Assembly: GCA_964570895.1 (NCBI GenBank)
Contig: CAZMZD010000011.1
Coordinates: 1-46,586 of the forward strand
Length of the DNA: 46,586 nucleotides
Reading direction: 5' to 3'
Origin: RGIG1918 sp964570895
Lineage (GTDB): Bacteria > Cyanobacteriota > Vampirovibrionia > Gastranaerophilales > Gastranaerophilaceae
Shown: positions 1 through 8,480 of the stretch, one piece after another
Layout: every line of letters begins with the position of its first letter
How positions within the stretch are numbered: the stretch's first letter is position 1
The notes under the pieces: generated by a model
What the model was told of the DNA's origin: nothing
What the model saw: the letters and a program-made list of their open reading frames with translations, nothing else
Databases searched by the model: none
Position numbers and translations under genes: made by a program

Positions 1-79
1 GAGCGGAGTCGAACGTAGTGAGCGAGCTCGTCCCTGTGAAAAATCTGACGGAATGCAGAATTGCCGGAGGTAATTCGTA

Positions 80-793
80 ATGGAGTGCAAAGATATTGAA
101 CCGTCAATAATCCAAGACAGCAGAATATTAAAGCTTTGCAAAAGGTTGGATAAATTCTCATTTGAAGATATTTCAACAATCGCAGATGACATTGAAGAAT
201 CGGTTTTAAGCTTATTACTTTTAAATTTGGTTGACGAAAAACGATTAACTTTAAACAACGAAATTTATTTTTATAACAAGAAAGTTGTTGTGTCTAAACA
301 AACATCAAAATCGCCATTATTTTTTCAATTTCACACAAAAGAGGATATGGATTATATTTTAAAAGGATTTTGTACTGATGTTGAAATTTTTAAAATGATG
401 GATTTGTTTGGTTTTTCAAAACATCTAATGAATAAAAGTTATCAATATTTTAGAACAACAATCTATGAAAAACAAAAACAAGAACTTTTGAAATATTTTG
501 CAAAAACTCCCAAAATCGCACAAGAGAGAGTTTATATGAACACAAAAGTCTTTTTATATCTTTATGACAACAAATTATTTGTGTCAGAAAAATATCTTGA
601 ATCAAAAAACGCAAGAAAACACACTGAAGCAGAACGCCTTGAAATAAAAAATATTTATTTAAGAAGTTATAGAAAAGTCTTAAGCCGTTCATTCGCTCAT
701 AAATTTCATTTGCACTTAGCAGAAGAACTTTGGAAATGGGGAAAAGAATTTGATGAGAGGTATAAGTTGATGAGAGATGTACTCAATATTTGA
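80..793 (+). CDS. Hypothetical protein with possible N-terminal winged helix
   Basis: This 237-aa protein belongs to no family I recognise. Residues 15-70 read like a small winged-helix fold: a helix containing KLCKRLDKFSFEDISTIA, then a second helix, then a beta-wing-like stretch ending in IYFYNKK. The C-terminal half is basic and helical, with Arg/Lys-rich segments around 175-235. The ATG start is preceded by a clear GGAGG Shine-Dalgarno at 66-70. The gene is A+T-rich and stands alone at the left edge of an accessory region, followed by decayed ORFs. A role in a mobile element, such as a DNA-binding accessory protein, is possible but is only inferred from position. Confidence 0.6.
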   Translation: MECKDIEPSIIQDSRILKLCKRLDKFSFEDISTIADDIEESVLSLLLLNLVDEKRLTLNNEIYFYNKKVVVSKQTSKSPLFFQFHTKEDMDYILKGFCTDVEIFKMMDLFGFSKHLMNKSYQYFRTTIYEKQKQELLKYFAKTPKIAQERVYMNTKVFLYLYDNKLFVSEKYLESKNARKHTEAERLEIKNIYLRSYRKVLSRSFAHKFHLHLAEELWKWGKEFDERYKLMRDVLNI

Positions 794-812
794 TAAAATT
801 GCCGATTGATAG

Positions 813-926
813 TTGTTGCATAAGCAAGAGTTGATAGATTTTGCAAAGAAAAATAATATTGCAATTTATGAAATGTATATAGATGATGCCTTCAATAAAT
901 TTCAAATGAATTATTGTAAGATTTAA
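813..926 (+). pseudogene. Remnant resembling a serine recombinase N-terminus
   Basis: Reading the frame from 813 gives about 37 codons containing HKQELIDFAKKNNIAIYEMY followed by IDDAF. This matches the pattern seen near the N-terminus of large serine recombinases (Q-[KE]-x-L-x-x-[FY]-A-K-x-N, then IDDG[FY]SG). The Gly of the expected DDG is replaced by Ala, there is no upstream start, and a stop follows at 924-926. I read it as a fragment left by a decayed integrase of a mobile element. The match covers only about 25 residues, so the call is tentative. Confidence 0.35.
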
Positions 927-1024
927 GATGTGTTTTGTATAAATATAGAGGTTGACACCCTATTGTTATTTTTTGTTCAACAAAACGCCTGTTGAACACT
1001 TTTTGAACAGGATTTTATCATTGT

Positions 1025-1249
1025 TTAGACTAAAAAATCTTTGTTCCCTTCCACTTGAATAAAAAACGCATTCAAAAAATCTGCTTCTGCTCTTAAATTT
1101 TTAATAATCGGAGTTAAATTGTATAACTCTCCAATTTCTTGTTGTGCTACACAAAATTAATCAACTACAACTGCTATCTTATAAATTACTTCAGCTTTTT
1201 TACTTAACAACTTAATCTATACTCCGTTTGACACACAACGCATTGCTGA
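1025..1249 (-). pseudogene. Decayed ORF with two in-frame stops
   Basis: Reading the minus strand from 1249 to 1025 gives a continuous protein-like frame broken by two in-frame stops. It runs SAMRCVSNGV-stop-IKLLSKKAEVIYKIAVVVD-stop-FCVAQQEIGELYNL and ends QVEGNKDFLV-stop. The composition is protein-like and the frame does not shift, so this looks like the C-terminal end of an inactivated gene. I do not recognise the family. Together with the recombinase-like scrap it fills most of the 558-bp space between 793 and 1352. The rest (927-1024 and 1250-1328) shows nothing I can name. Confidence 0.4.
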
Positions 1250-1328
1250 CAAAGATAGAGGGAAACTAGTGAAGAACGTAAAGAGGTTACATTAAGACAT
1301 AATTAAGAGCACAATAATATGTTTTTAG

Positions 1329-1334
1329 TATAAT
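1329..1334 (+). promoter_or_regulatory. Candidate -10 box of the methyltransferase/endonuclease operon
   Basis: A TATAAT hexamer lies 17 bp before the first methyltransferase ATG. The leader would be only about 10 nt and contains AAGG as the Shine-Dalgarno. No good -35 hexamer is visible at the usual distance. Confidence 0.4.
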
Positions 1335-1351
1335 AAAAAAGAAGGTAAAAT

Positions 1352-2425
1352 ATGAGATTAAACGTTTTAGATTTATTTTGTGGATGTGGCGGTTTATCTT
1401 GCGGATTTATGCAAGCCGGATTTAATGTGCTATTAGGAATCGATAATGATGAAGCTGCATTAAATACATTCAAAAAGAATCATAAAAAATCTAAAGTGGC
1501 AAACATAAATTTAGCAGACGATGATATATGCGAACAAATTGAAGATATTATTTCTAACCAAGAAATTGATGTTATTATAGGAGGTCCTCCATGCCAAGGA
1601 TTTTCATTAACTGGACCTAGAAATTTTTATGATAAACGCAATAAGTTATATCTTGCAATGGTCAGCACTGTTAAACATTTTAAGCCTAAAGCTTTTTTAA
1701 TAGAAAACGTTACAGGTATGGCTACGTTATATGGCGGTGAAGTAAAAGATAAAATTATAGAATGCTTTACAGAGCTTGGTTATAATGTTAATGTTGAAGT
1801 TTTATGTGCTGCCGATTATGGAGTTCCGCAAATAAGAAAGAGATTGGTGTTTGTTGGCATTAGGAAAAATATTGGAATATTTGAGTTTCCTAAAAAATTA
1901 AGAACGCCAGATAATTATGTCTCTTGTGAAGAAGCTCTTTCCGACTTACCTGCCTTGGAATCAGATTTAGGAACAGAAGAGGCTGAATATGGAAAGGTGC
2001 CAAAAACAGATTATCAGAAAAAAATGAGGAAGGATTCTAAAAAATTGTATAATCACGTGGCAACAAACCACACAGAAGAAGTAAAAAGCGTAATTGCGTT
2101 AGTTCCTGAAGGAGGAAATTATAAAGATCTTCCTCCAGGGGTTGGAACAAGTCGTAAATTTAATGAGGCTTGGACTCGTTATCATAGTAAAAAGCCATCA
2201 AGAACGATTGATACAGGACATCGAAATCATTTTCATTACAAATATAATCGTGTACCAACAGTAAGAGAAAATGCCCGTTTACAATCATTCCCTGATGACT
2301 TTGTGTTTTATGGCACAAAAACACAGCAGAATAGGCAGGTTGGCAATGCTGTTCCTCCAATGTTAGGTTACAATCTTGCTAAACAAATAAAAAAATATAT
2401 AATGGAAGATAATGAAAAGAAGTAA
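1352..2425 (+). CDS. DNA (cytosine-5) methyltransferase, first of a pair
   Basis: This C5-cytosine methyltransferase transfers a methyl group from S-adenosylmethionine to carbon 5 of cytosine, protecting host sites from the partner nuclease. The conserved motifs are present and in order: motif I DLFCGCGG (7-14), motif IV GGPPCQGFS (77-85) with catalytic Cys81, motif VI ENV (118-120), motif VIII QIRKRLVFVG (160-169), motif IX around RENARLQSFPDDF (305-317), and motif X VGNAVPP (330-336). The variable target-recognition region lies between VIII and IX. At 357 aa it is full length. The second methyltransferase starts inside its 3' end, and an NgoFVII-type nuclease follows, so it belongs to a restriction-modification operon. 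Confidence 0.95.
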   Translation: MRLNVLDLFCGCGGLSCGFMQAGFNVLLGIDNDEAALNTFKKNHKKSKVANINLADDDICEQIEDIISNQEIDVIIGGPPCQGFSLTGPRNFYDKRNKLYLAMVSTVKHFKPKAFLIENVTGMATLYGGEVKDKIIECFTELGYNVNVEVLCAADYGVPQIRKRLVFVGIRKNIGIFEFPKKLRTPDNYVSCEEALSDLPALESDLGTEEAEYGKVPKTDYQKKMRKDSKKLYNHVATNHTEEVKSVIALVPEGGNYKDLPPGVGTSRKFNEAWTRYHSKKPSRTIDTGHRNHFHYKYNRVPTVRENARLQSFPDDFVFYGTKTQQNRQVGNAVPPMLGYNLAKQIKKYIMEDNEKK

Positions 2426-3686
2426 AAAAATAAATTATTTAGATTTATTCGCTGGATGCGGAGGCTTAACAGACGGTTTTGAACAAACTGGCTTATATAA
2501 CGCTTTGGCTTGCGTTGAATGGGATAAATCGGCATGTGAAACATTGTCCAAAAGGCTCTATGAGCATTGGGGCTATAAAAATGCCAAAGACTTTGTTTTA
2601 AGATTTGATATACAAAGAACAAAAGAGCTTATAGACGGTTGGGATAACGATACAGAGTATGGATCATCAAAAGGTTTCAATAATTTCGTTAGTAATAATG
2701 AAGTTGACATAATTATTGGAGGTCCTCCATGCCAAGCATATTCTATAGCAGGAAGAATACGTGATGAACATGGAATGAAAAATGACTATAGAAATTACTT
2801 GTTTCAAAGTTATTTAAAAATTGTTAATCAGTATAAACCAAAATTATTTGTGTTTGAAAATGTTTTGGGAATGTTGAGTGCTGCTCCAGATGGAGAATTA
2901 ATAATTAATAAAATTAGAGAAGGATTTTCTTCTATTGGATATGAATTAATTGCAGATATAAAAGATAATGCAGTATTTGATGTTAGTGAATTTGGGGTAC
3001 CTCAAAATAGAACTCGTGTTATTTTAATTGGCATTAATAGAAATTATTTTAAAGAATATGATTTACAAGCTATATTAAAGGATTTTTATTCAAATATAGC
3101 TAGCAAATATAAAGTAAAAGAAATAAAAACAGTTAAAGATGCAATAGCTGATTTGCCAAAATTTAAACCATTGAAAGAACCAATAAAAATTTCAGGAAAA
3201 AAGTATTCTCACTTCCCTACAATGACTGATTTTTATAACAATACTCCTCGTTTTCATAGTCAAAGAGATATTGAAATATTTGAAGAATTAGCAAAAGATG
3301 TTTATTATGGTTACAATAAATATTCATCAATACAATCATTAAAAGATTTGTATACTCAAAAAACAGGTAAGACATCTAGTGTGCATAAATACAATGTTTT
3401 GAGTTGGGATAAACCAAGTAACACAATCGTTGCACATTTATACAAAGATGGTTTACGTCATATACATCCAGATTATAAGCAAGCAAGATCTATAACTGTA
3501 AGAGAAGCTGCTCGTTTACAATCTTTTGATGACGATTTTGAATTTTTAGGAAGCCAGGGTGACCAATACAAAATGATAGGGAATGCTGTGCCTCCTCTAT
3601 TCGCAAAGGTGCTTGCATCTGCCGTTAGTGAATTTCTTGAAAAATATCAAGTTGCGAATTCAAACTTACAATTATTAACAAAATAG
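2412..3686 (+). CDS. DNA (cytosine-5) methyltransferase, second of a pair
   Basis: This is a second, clearly different C5-cytosine methyltransferase of 424 aa. Motif I is DLFAGCGG (11-18), motif IV is GGPPCQAYS with catalytic Cys107, motif VI is ENV (149-151), motif VIII is QNRTRVILIG near residue 200, and motif X is MIGNAVPP near the C-terminus. Its ATG lies 14 bp inside the upstream methyltransferase gene and a GGAAG Shine-Dalgarno sits in that coding sequence, so the two are probably translationally coupled. Its variable region differs from that of its neighbour. Paired C5 methyltransferases in one system usually cover the two strands of an asymmetric site or two variants of a degenerate site; which applies here cannot be read from sequence. 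Confidence 0.95.
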   Translation: MKRSKKINYLDLFAGCGGLTDGFEQTGLYNALACVEWDKSACETLSKRLYEHWGYKNAKDFVLRFDIQRTKELIDGWDNDTEYGSSKGFNNFVSNNEVDIIIGGPPCQAYSIAGRIRDEHGMKNDYRNYLFQSYLKIVNQYKPKLFVFENVLGMLSAAPDGELIINKIREGFSSIGYELIADIKDNAVFDVSEFGVPQNRTRVILIGINRNYFKEYDLQAILKDFYSNIASKYKVKEIKTVKDAIADLPKFKPLKEPIKISGKKYSHFPTMTDFYNNTPRFHSQRDIEIFEELAKDVYYGYNKYSSIQSLKDLYTQKTGKTSSVHKYNVLSWDKPSNTIVAHLYKDGLRHIHPDYKQARSITVREAARLQSFDDDFEFLGSQGDQYKMIGNAVPPLFAKVLASAVSEFLEKYQVANSNLQLLTK

Positions 3687-3738
3687 TATTTGTTTATTTT
3701 TTATGAGATAATCTATTTATTAAAATAAGGAATGGCAA

Positions 3739-4716
3739 ATGTTATATAATAGAAATCTTGAAGAAATTATATTTGATAGACACAATATCATTGATACTGA
3801 TGAGTTGGTTATCATTTCTGGTTATGTTGGTCCAAATCCGATACAGAGATTAAATCAATTGCCATTTAAAACGACTATTATATATGGAATGTATGGTAGT
3901 GAAGGTATTAAGAAAAATCTTCATGAAGCATTGTTACCTTTAAATAACGATAAAGTTTCTATATTATATTCAAGTATCCCAGTACATTCAAAATGTTATA
4001 TATGGAAAAAAGATAGAAAGATTGTACACACATTAATTGGTTCAGCAAATTTTTCAACAAATGGTTTAACTACACCATATAGAGAAGTTTTAGCGGAAAC
4101 AACTAGAGATACTTTTGAACCTTTGCAGTTATACTTAAATGAAATATTGAATAACAGTATAAATTGTGAATCTCATGTACAAACAGAAACATCAAGTCAA
4201 CGTATTTCAAATGTTGTTCCTATTAATCCTGATGTTTGCGACATGATTTTATATGATAAACGAACCGGTGAAACACAAAATGCTGCAGGAATTAACTGGG
4301 GGCAAAGTGCTACAGCCCATGTGAACAAAAACGATGCCTACATTGCGATATTAAAGGATAATTTACGTCAGTACCCAAATTTATTTCCGCCAAAGCAAAG
4401 TATGCCAACGCAAGAAAATGGCGGTAGGCCACAAAGACACAATGATTCAGTTGAAGTAATATGGGATGATGGAACTACAATGGAATGTCTATTTGAAGGA
4501 AATCAAGAAGATAATGGTATAATATATCCAAAACAAATCGCGTCTGCTCCGTCAAAAGCACTATTAGGTGAATATTTGAGAAGTAGAATTGGTGTGCCAT
4601 CTGGTGCAAGGGTTACAAGAAGAGATTTAAAAAAATATGGTAGAGACTATATAAGTGTATCCTTACAAGCAGAGGGTATCTATTATTTTGATTTTTCGAC
4701 AAATATTTCAGGATAA
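3739..4716 (+). CDS. Phospholipase-D-fold restriction endonuclease, NgoFVII-like
   Basis: This 325-aa protein carries one PLD-type half-site: VHSKCYIW (His83, Lys85) followed by GSANFS with Asn104. That is the H-x-K...N signature of PLD-superfamily nucleases such as BfiI and NgoFVII, which dimerise to build one active site and need no metal ion. The C-terminal third (about 230-325, from SVEVIWDDG to YYFDFS) resembles the B3-like DNA-binding domain that gives such enzymes specificity. It lies 52 bp after the two C5 methyltransferases, with AAGGA as Shine-Dalgarno, and is their expected restriction partner. Its last 34 bp overlap the 3' end of the convergent helicase gene. The family call is from memory of motifs; the target site is unknown. 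Confidence 0.85.
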   Translation: MLYNRNLEEIIFDRHNIIDTDELVIISGYVGPNPIQRLNQLPFKTTIIYGMYGSEGIKKNLHEALLPLNNDKVSILYSSIPVHSKCYIWKKDRKIVHTLIGSANFSTNGLTTPYREVLAETTRDTFEPLQLYLNEILNNSINCESHVQTETSSQRISNVVPINPDVCDMILYDKRTGETQNAAGINWGQSATAHVNKNDAYIAILKDNLRQYPNLFPPKQSMPTQENGGRPQRHNDSVEVIWDDGTTMECLFEGNQEDNGIIYPKQIASAPSKALLGEYLRSRIGVPSGARVTRRDLKKYGRDYISVSLQAEGIYYFDFSTNISG

Positions 4717-7289
4717 TTAATTATTACTGTCTCAACCGATTCTTGTAATTCTGGCGATAACTTATTTAAAATTTTATTACTTATGTGCAATTTATCTCCA
4801 TTGAAAGAAATATAATTTGAATATTGAGATTTACTCAATATTATCGCTTCTTCACGTAAAAAACCAAATTTTTGTAACATTATTACCAATTTATTGCTTG
4901 TTCCATATTCAACATATTCATACCAATCATTTAATAACGGCTTGTTATGGCACTTTATGTAAGTTTCGGAAAATCTTAGAAAGTACATAGAAAATTTATA
5001 ATTGATTATATTGTCAATATTTTTCATAGTCTCATTTATTACAATATTTTTATGTTCAATAGAATTATTAAAATTAACTAATTCTTTATGCTGCGAATCT
5101 CGTATTAAACACTTATGTTCTAAATTATATAAAAGTGCCTTCCTGATAATCTCATGTAGCCCATTACCTTGCATCCATTGAAGTAGTATAACTGCATAAT
5201 AATTTAATCTATTACCTTTGCCTAAAGTTTCTTTTTCGTAGACTGACCATTGGAATATATCTGATAATTTATTCAAAAAATCCAAACAACTGTTGTAGTC
5301 AAAATCTGATGGGTAATTAATTTGACTATTCTTTATCGCATTAAATAATGAATCCTTTTGTTTTACAGAAATATTTATATCATCATCTTCTTGATTATAA
5401 TTTTTAAATATATTCTTAATGTCAATTATATTTTGCGGAGACAGTACTTTTGCATTTTCAAAATCCTTTACAATATAACTTTTATTATTAGTACATATAT
5501 CGTGCAACAACATATTTAAGCATTTGATAGCATACTCATATGTAACTTCAGTTAATTTTTTATCTTTGTATTTTTCACCATTTTCTAATAAATTTGTTTT
5601 TCCTTTAAGCAGAGTCTCGACAATATATTTTTTGGTTCTTGTGGCAATTGCTTTATTTGGAAGTAATGTTTGACTTGGTAATTGTTGTAATAATACTTCA
5701 TTAAAATAATTTTGAGTTTTTTCATCTTCAATAATAACAAATACATTGCCGAATTCATTAAGTGATACTCTGCCAGCTCTTCCAATTAAATTAAAAGCAT
5801 CTACAGTTGAAAGTTCAGCTCGCCCTTTTTTATAATCAAACACAAAAAGATTATCTACTGGAACATTGACACCTTCAAGAAGCGTGCTTGTGCAGAAACA
5901 ATATTTAATATAACCCAAACGCAAGAGATTCTCTATTTTGGCCCTAATATCAGAAGGCAAGGCTCCGATATGATAAGCAATGCCACTTCTAACAAGTGAA
6001 GCTAAATAATATTCTTCATGTATTTTATTTTCAATATCTTTAGCTACTTTTTCTAATTCATTTTGCATATCTTCTGATAAATTTAATGCATTGCTTTTTT
6101 CTACGAAGTTCTTTAATTCTATCGCCTGATTTATAGCTTTTGCTGTAGAAGAAACATAAACTAAATTACACTTTTCGTTTCCCAAATCCAATAAAATATC
6201 TAGTCTATTTTTATAGTTTATTTTAATAGAATTACTCTTTTGAAATTGATTTAAGACGGGATTATAAATAGATATGTCTTTATTAACTATATCTACATAA
6301 ATTTTATTCTGTGCCACTGGAGAAAACTTAAAAGAGTGTCCAGATGAAATGCTATCGCTAAAGTAGTTGGTAAGCTTTAAATATATATCTGGATTAGGAA
6401 TGATTGGAGAAGAAAAATATATTCGCACGCTATTATTTTCTTTCAACATATCCAAAATTTTATAATATATTATGCTTCTTTTATCTTTGCTTGAGATTTT
6501 ATGTGCTTCATCAATAAATAAATATTGGAATTTAAGTTCTGGATTTTCAAGCATTGAATAATATAATCTTTCAGGTGTCAATATTGCAATGAATTTTTCA
6601 TTACTTGTGATTGATGACAAAGTTGTTATTATTCTATGCTTGCCAATTCCAATAAAATTTTTAAATTCTTTAATCATTTTATTGGCTATTTCAGAAATTA
6701 AAGCACGAGTTGGCACCAATATTACAAAATTATTTGACGTATTATTTTGTAATTTATTTAATATAAATTTTGTGATTACAAACGTTTTTCCCATAGAAGT
6801 TGGGGCAGAAAAACTATAATATTGGTTACTTTCAAGTGATTTGAATACTGCCATTTGTGTATCAAAAAAGGATTTATTTGAATTAGGAATATTATTTTGA
6901 ATTTTGTGCGTGTTGTATACTAAATCTGATAAAAATTCCTCATTTATATTGACTAATAAGTTGTTATCTTTTAAAAATTCAATTGATGCAAAATTAGAAA
7001 CATTTTTATATATGTTTTCTTTAAATATTTTTACACTATCTTCATTTTGAAATATTTGAGAAAGAATTATTACAATTTGTTGCGCTATGTTTTGATAATC
7101 TTCATTATCAGAAAGTGATAAAATATCCGCATATCGTAATAATTTGTTATATTTCGGTTCATATTTTTCTGTTTGATTATTATTTACTAAAATTTTTATG
7201 TAATCTATTAGTAGGTCATTGTATAAGTCTAAAAAACCTTGTTCTTGAAGAATATTTTCATATAAGAATTTAGAAAATTGCTTAGCCAT
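4683..7289 (-). CDS. hamB: HamB, Ski2-like DEAD/DEAH helicase of a Hachiman system
   Basis: This is an 868-aa superfamily 2 helicase. Motifs seen: Walker A APTSMGKT (162-169), motif Ia PTRAL (193-197), Walker B DEAH (260-263), motif III SSP (293-295), the Ski2-type TSTLLEGVNVP (467-477), and motif VI GRAGR (503-507). About 150 N-terminal and 360 C-terminal residues are helical and family-specific. In Hachiman anti-phage systems HamB is the DNA-sensing helicase that holds the HamA nuclease in check. The assignment rests on the directly upstream hamA gene, which overlaps it by 8 bp. Its 3' end overlaps the convergent restriction endonuclease gene by 34 bp. It is A+T-rich like the rest of the island. 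Confidence 0.85.
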   Translation of the reverse strand: MAKQFSKFLYENILQEQGFLDLYNDLLIDYIKILVNNNQTEKYEPKYNKLLRYADILSLSDNEDYQNIAQQIVIILSQIFQNEDSVKIFKENIYKNVSNFASIEFLKDNNLLVNINEEFLSDLVYNTHKIQNNIPNSNKSFFDTQMAVFKSLESNQYYSFSAPTSMGKTFVITKFILNKLQNNTSNNFVILVPTRALISEIANKMIKEFKNFIGIGKHRIITTLSSITSNEKFIAILTPERLYYSMLENPELKFQYLFIDEAHKISSKDKRSIIYYKILDMLKENNSVRIYFSSPIIPNPDIYLKLTNYFSDSISSGHSFKFSPVAQNKIYVDIVNKDISIYNPVLNQFQKSNSIKINYKNRLDILLDLGNEKCNLVYVSSTAKAINQAIELKNFVEKSNALNLSEDMQNELEKVAKDIENKIHEEYYLASLVRSGIAYHIGALPSDIRAKIENLLRLGYIKYCFCTSTLLEGVNVPVDNLFVFDYKKGRAELSTVDAFNLIGRAGRVSLNEFGNVFVIIEDEKTQNYFNEVLLQQLPSQTLLPNKAIATRTKKYIVETLLKGKTNLLENGEKYKDKKLTEVTYEYAIKCLNMLLHDICTNNKSYIVKDFENAKVLSPQNIIDIKNIFKNYNQEDDDINISVKQKDSLFNAIKNSQINYPSDFDYNSCLDFLNKLSDIFQWSVYEKETLGKGNRLNYYAVILLQWMQGNGLHEIIRKALLYNLEHKCLIRDSQHKELVNFNNSIEHKNIVINETMKNIDNIINYKFSMYFLRFSETYIKCHNKPLLNDWYEYVEYGTSNKLVIMLQKFGFLREEAIILSKSQYSNYISFNGDKLHISNKILNKLSPELQESVETVIINYPEIFVEKSK

Positions 7290-8235
7290 TTCTTATATCT
7301 CCCCAAGTAAAATTTGATTCTTTTTCGGTCAGCTGTTTTATAATAGTTTTTCGATCTCTTTGTGCATCATGAAATGGTAAAAAATAAAAATTAAATTGAT
7401 AATTCCTAATATTGTATTTTTCTATTTCATCTATAATTTTCTGTTTATATTCTAAAACTTGTTTTAAATTTGCTTGTTTTACGTTTTGTTTATAATTATC
7501 ATTATTGTCAGTCAAGCCATCATAATTAATACTATATCCAATAAAGATGCCGAATATAGTTTCTTTATCTTCTGCATCTTGCCCTAACAAATACTTTTTT
7601 AAGATTTCAGCTTCATCATCTTCAACTAACTGATTCATTAAATGCGTATCGAGAAGTCTAACATCCTGACTATTGCTAGTTAAATATGTATTAATGGAAG
7701 TAAAGGCTTCTTCAATACCATCTTTTAATTCATTTTTAACTTTTGCTTCTCCTACTACTAATTGTAATATTTTATTTCCTTCTATATCTATTCTGAATTT
7801 GAAATGAATACCATCTGCACCTTTAATATAATCATTATTGCTTGTTTTTAATTCAACTTTACTAAACAATTTTGGAGCTTGTAAATCTTGTTCAAGAAAC
7901 AGATACAATAAAATTTCCCCAAGTTCTCCTCCTGCCCCTAAATCTTTATCGGAATTAATTTCTCTTAAATGATCTAATGCTTCAAGAACTAATCGTCTAG
8001 CCTTTTTAACATTATTTTGCACCTCTAAATTTTTTCTGCGGTTGAAAACATACTGACAAATATTATCTAAAATATATTCATATAACTTATCGTATGAAAA
8101 AAGTTTGTCATGTATTTTAAGAATATAAAGATTTAATATATTATTATTCCCTCCACAAACAACATCTTCTGTTGATAACTTTTCAAATATATTAAAACCT
8201 TCCGTATCTGAAGTATTTTGTAAATTAACCCCCAT
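7282..8235 (-). CDS. hamA: HamA, DUF1837 nuclease of a Hachiman system
   Basis: This 317-aa protein has the DUF1837 pattern found in HamA, the nuclease effector of Hachiman defence. The core reads as a PD-(D/E)xK-type nuclease: AGGELGE (101-107), KGADGIHFKF with Asp141, and VVGEAKV with Glu163 and Lys165, followed by GIEEAFTSINTYL. Known systems place hamA immediately before a Ski2-like helicase, as here; the stop overlaps the hamB start by 8 bp. In studied systems HamAB degrades DNA when phage infection damages or exposes DNA ends. The ATG at 8235 has AAGGAT upstream. I am confident of the family and infer activity only from the intact catalytic triad. Confidence 0.85.
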   Translation of the reverse strand: MGVNLQNTSDTEGFNIFEKLSTEDVVCGGNNNILNLYILKIHDKLFSYDKLYEYILDNICQYVFNRRKNLEVQNNVKKARRLVLEALDHLREINSDKDLGAGGELGEILLYLFLEQDLQAPKLFSKVELKTSNNDYIKGADGIHFKFRIDIEGNKILQLVVGEAKVKNELKDGIEEAFTSINTYLTSNSQDVRLLDTHLMNQLVEDDEAEILKKYLLGQDAEDKETIFGIFIGYSINYDGLTDNNDNYKQNVKQANLKQVLEYKQKIIDEIEKYNIRNYQFNFYFLPFHDAQRDRKTIIKQLTEKESNFTWGDIRNG

Positions 8236-8250
8236 TTACATATCCTTAAA

Positions 8251-8280
8251 ATTATACATTGCATATTAAATCTAATCTAA
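8251..8280 (-). promoter_or_regulatory. Candidate hamAB promoter
   Basis: On the minus strand a TATAAT (8251-8256) lies 15 bp before the hamA ATG, with TTAGAT as a possible -35 box 18 bp further upstream. This gives a leader of about 10 nt ending in the AAGGAT Shine-Dalgarno. The surrounding DNA is very A+T-rich, so a chance match is possible. Confidence 0.35.
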
Positions 8281-8318
8281 AAATAGGTAAAATTCAATAA
8301 ACTTAACTTTATTTTAAG

Positions 8319-8350
8319 TTTTCTCAATGCACCATGGCAATTTTCTCAAT
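8319..8350. repeat. Direct repeat pair, 22-bp period (TTTTCTCAAT)
   Basis: TTTTCTCAAT occurs at 8319-8328 and again at 8341-8350, exactly 22 bp apart. It lies just outside hamA, on the side away from the island's other genes. Confidence 0.6.
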
Positions 8351-8411
8351 ATCGTTGTAAATTTACACAAACACTTGAGAAAGAAATAGGTAAACATCAA
8401 ACTATTCCAAA

Positions 8412-8453
8412 TTTCGCATTTCATCTGTCACTCTTTCGCATTTCATGTGTCAC
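8412..8453. repeat. Direct repeat pair, 22-bp period (20-bp unit)
   Basis: A 20-bp unit starting TTTCGCATTTCAT and ending TGTCAC is present at 8412-8431 and 8434-8453, with one mismatch. The spacing is again exactly 22 bp, as in the neighbouring pair at 8319/8341. Repeated units with a fixed period are typical of multiple transposase-binding sites at the ends of some insertion sequences (IS21-like elements, for example). No transposase gene is nearby, so this may be a solo end. Nothing else can be named in the 245-bp gap. Confidence 0.55.
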
Positions 8454-8480
8454 TTTACAACGCTTTTGTCATCGCTATAT

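Noticed and set aside
4683..8235. Other helicase-nuclease defence types (e.g. Zorya, Gabija, type III RM)
   Set aside because: The nuclease has the DUF1837-like GADG...GEAK pattern and the helicase the Ski2-type GVNVP/GRAGR motifs in HamA-HamB order; no Mot-like, OLD-type or Mod/Res features are seen.
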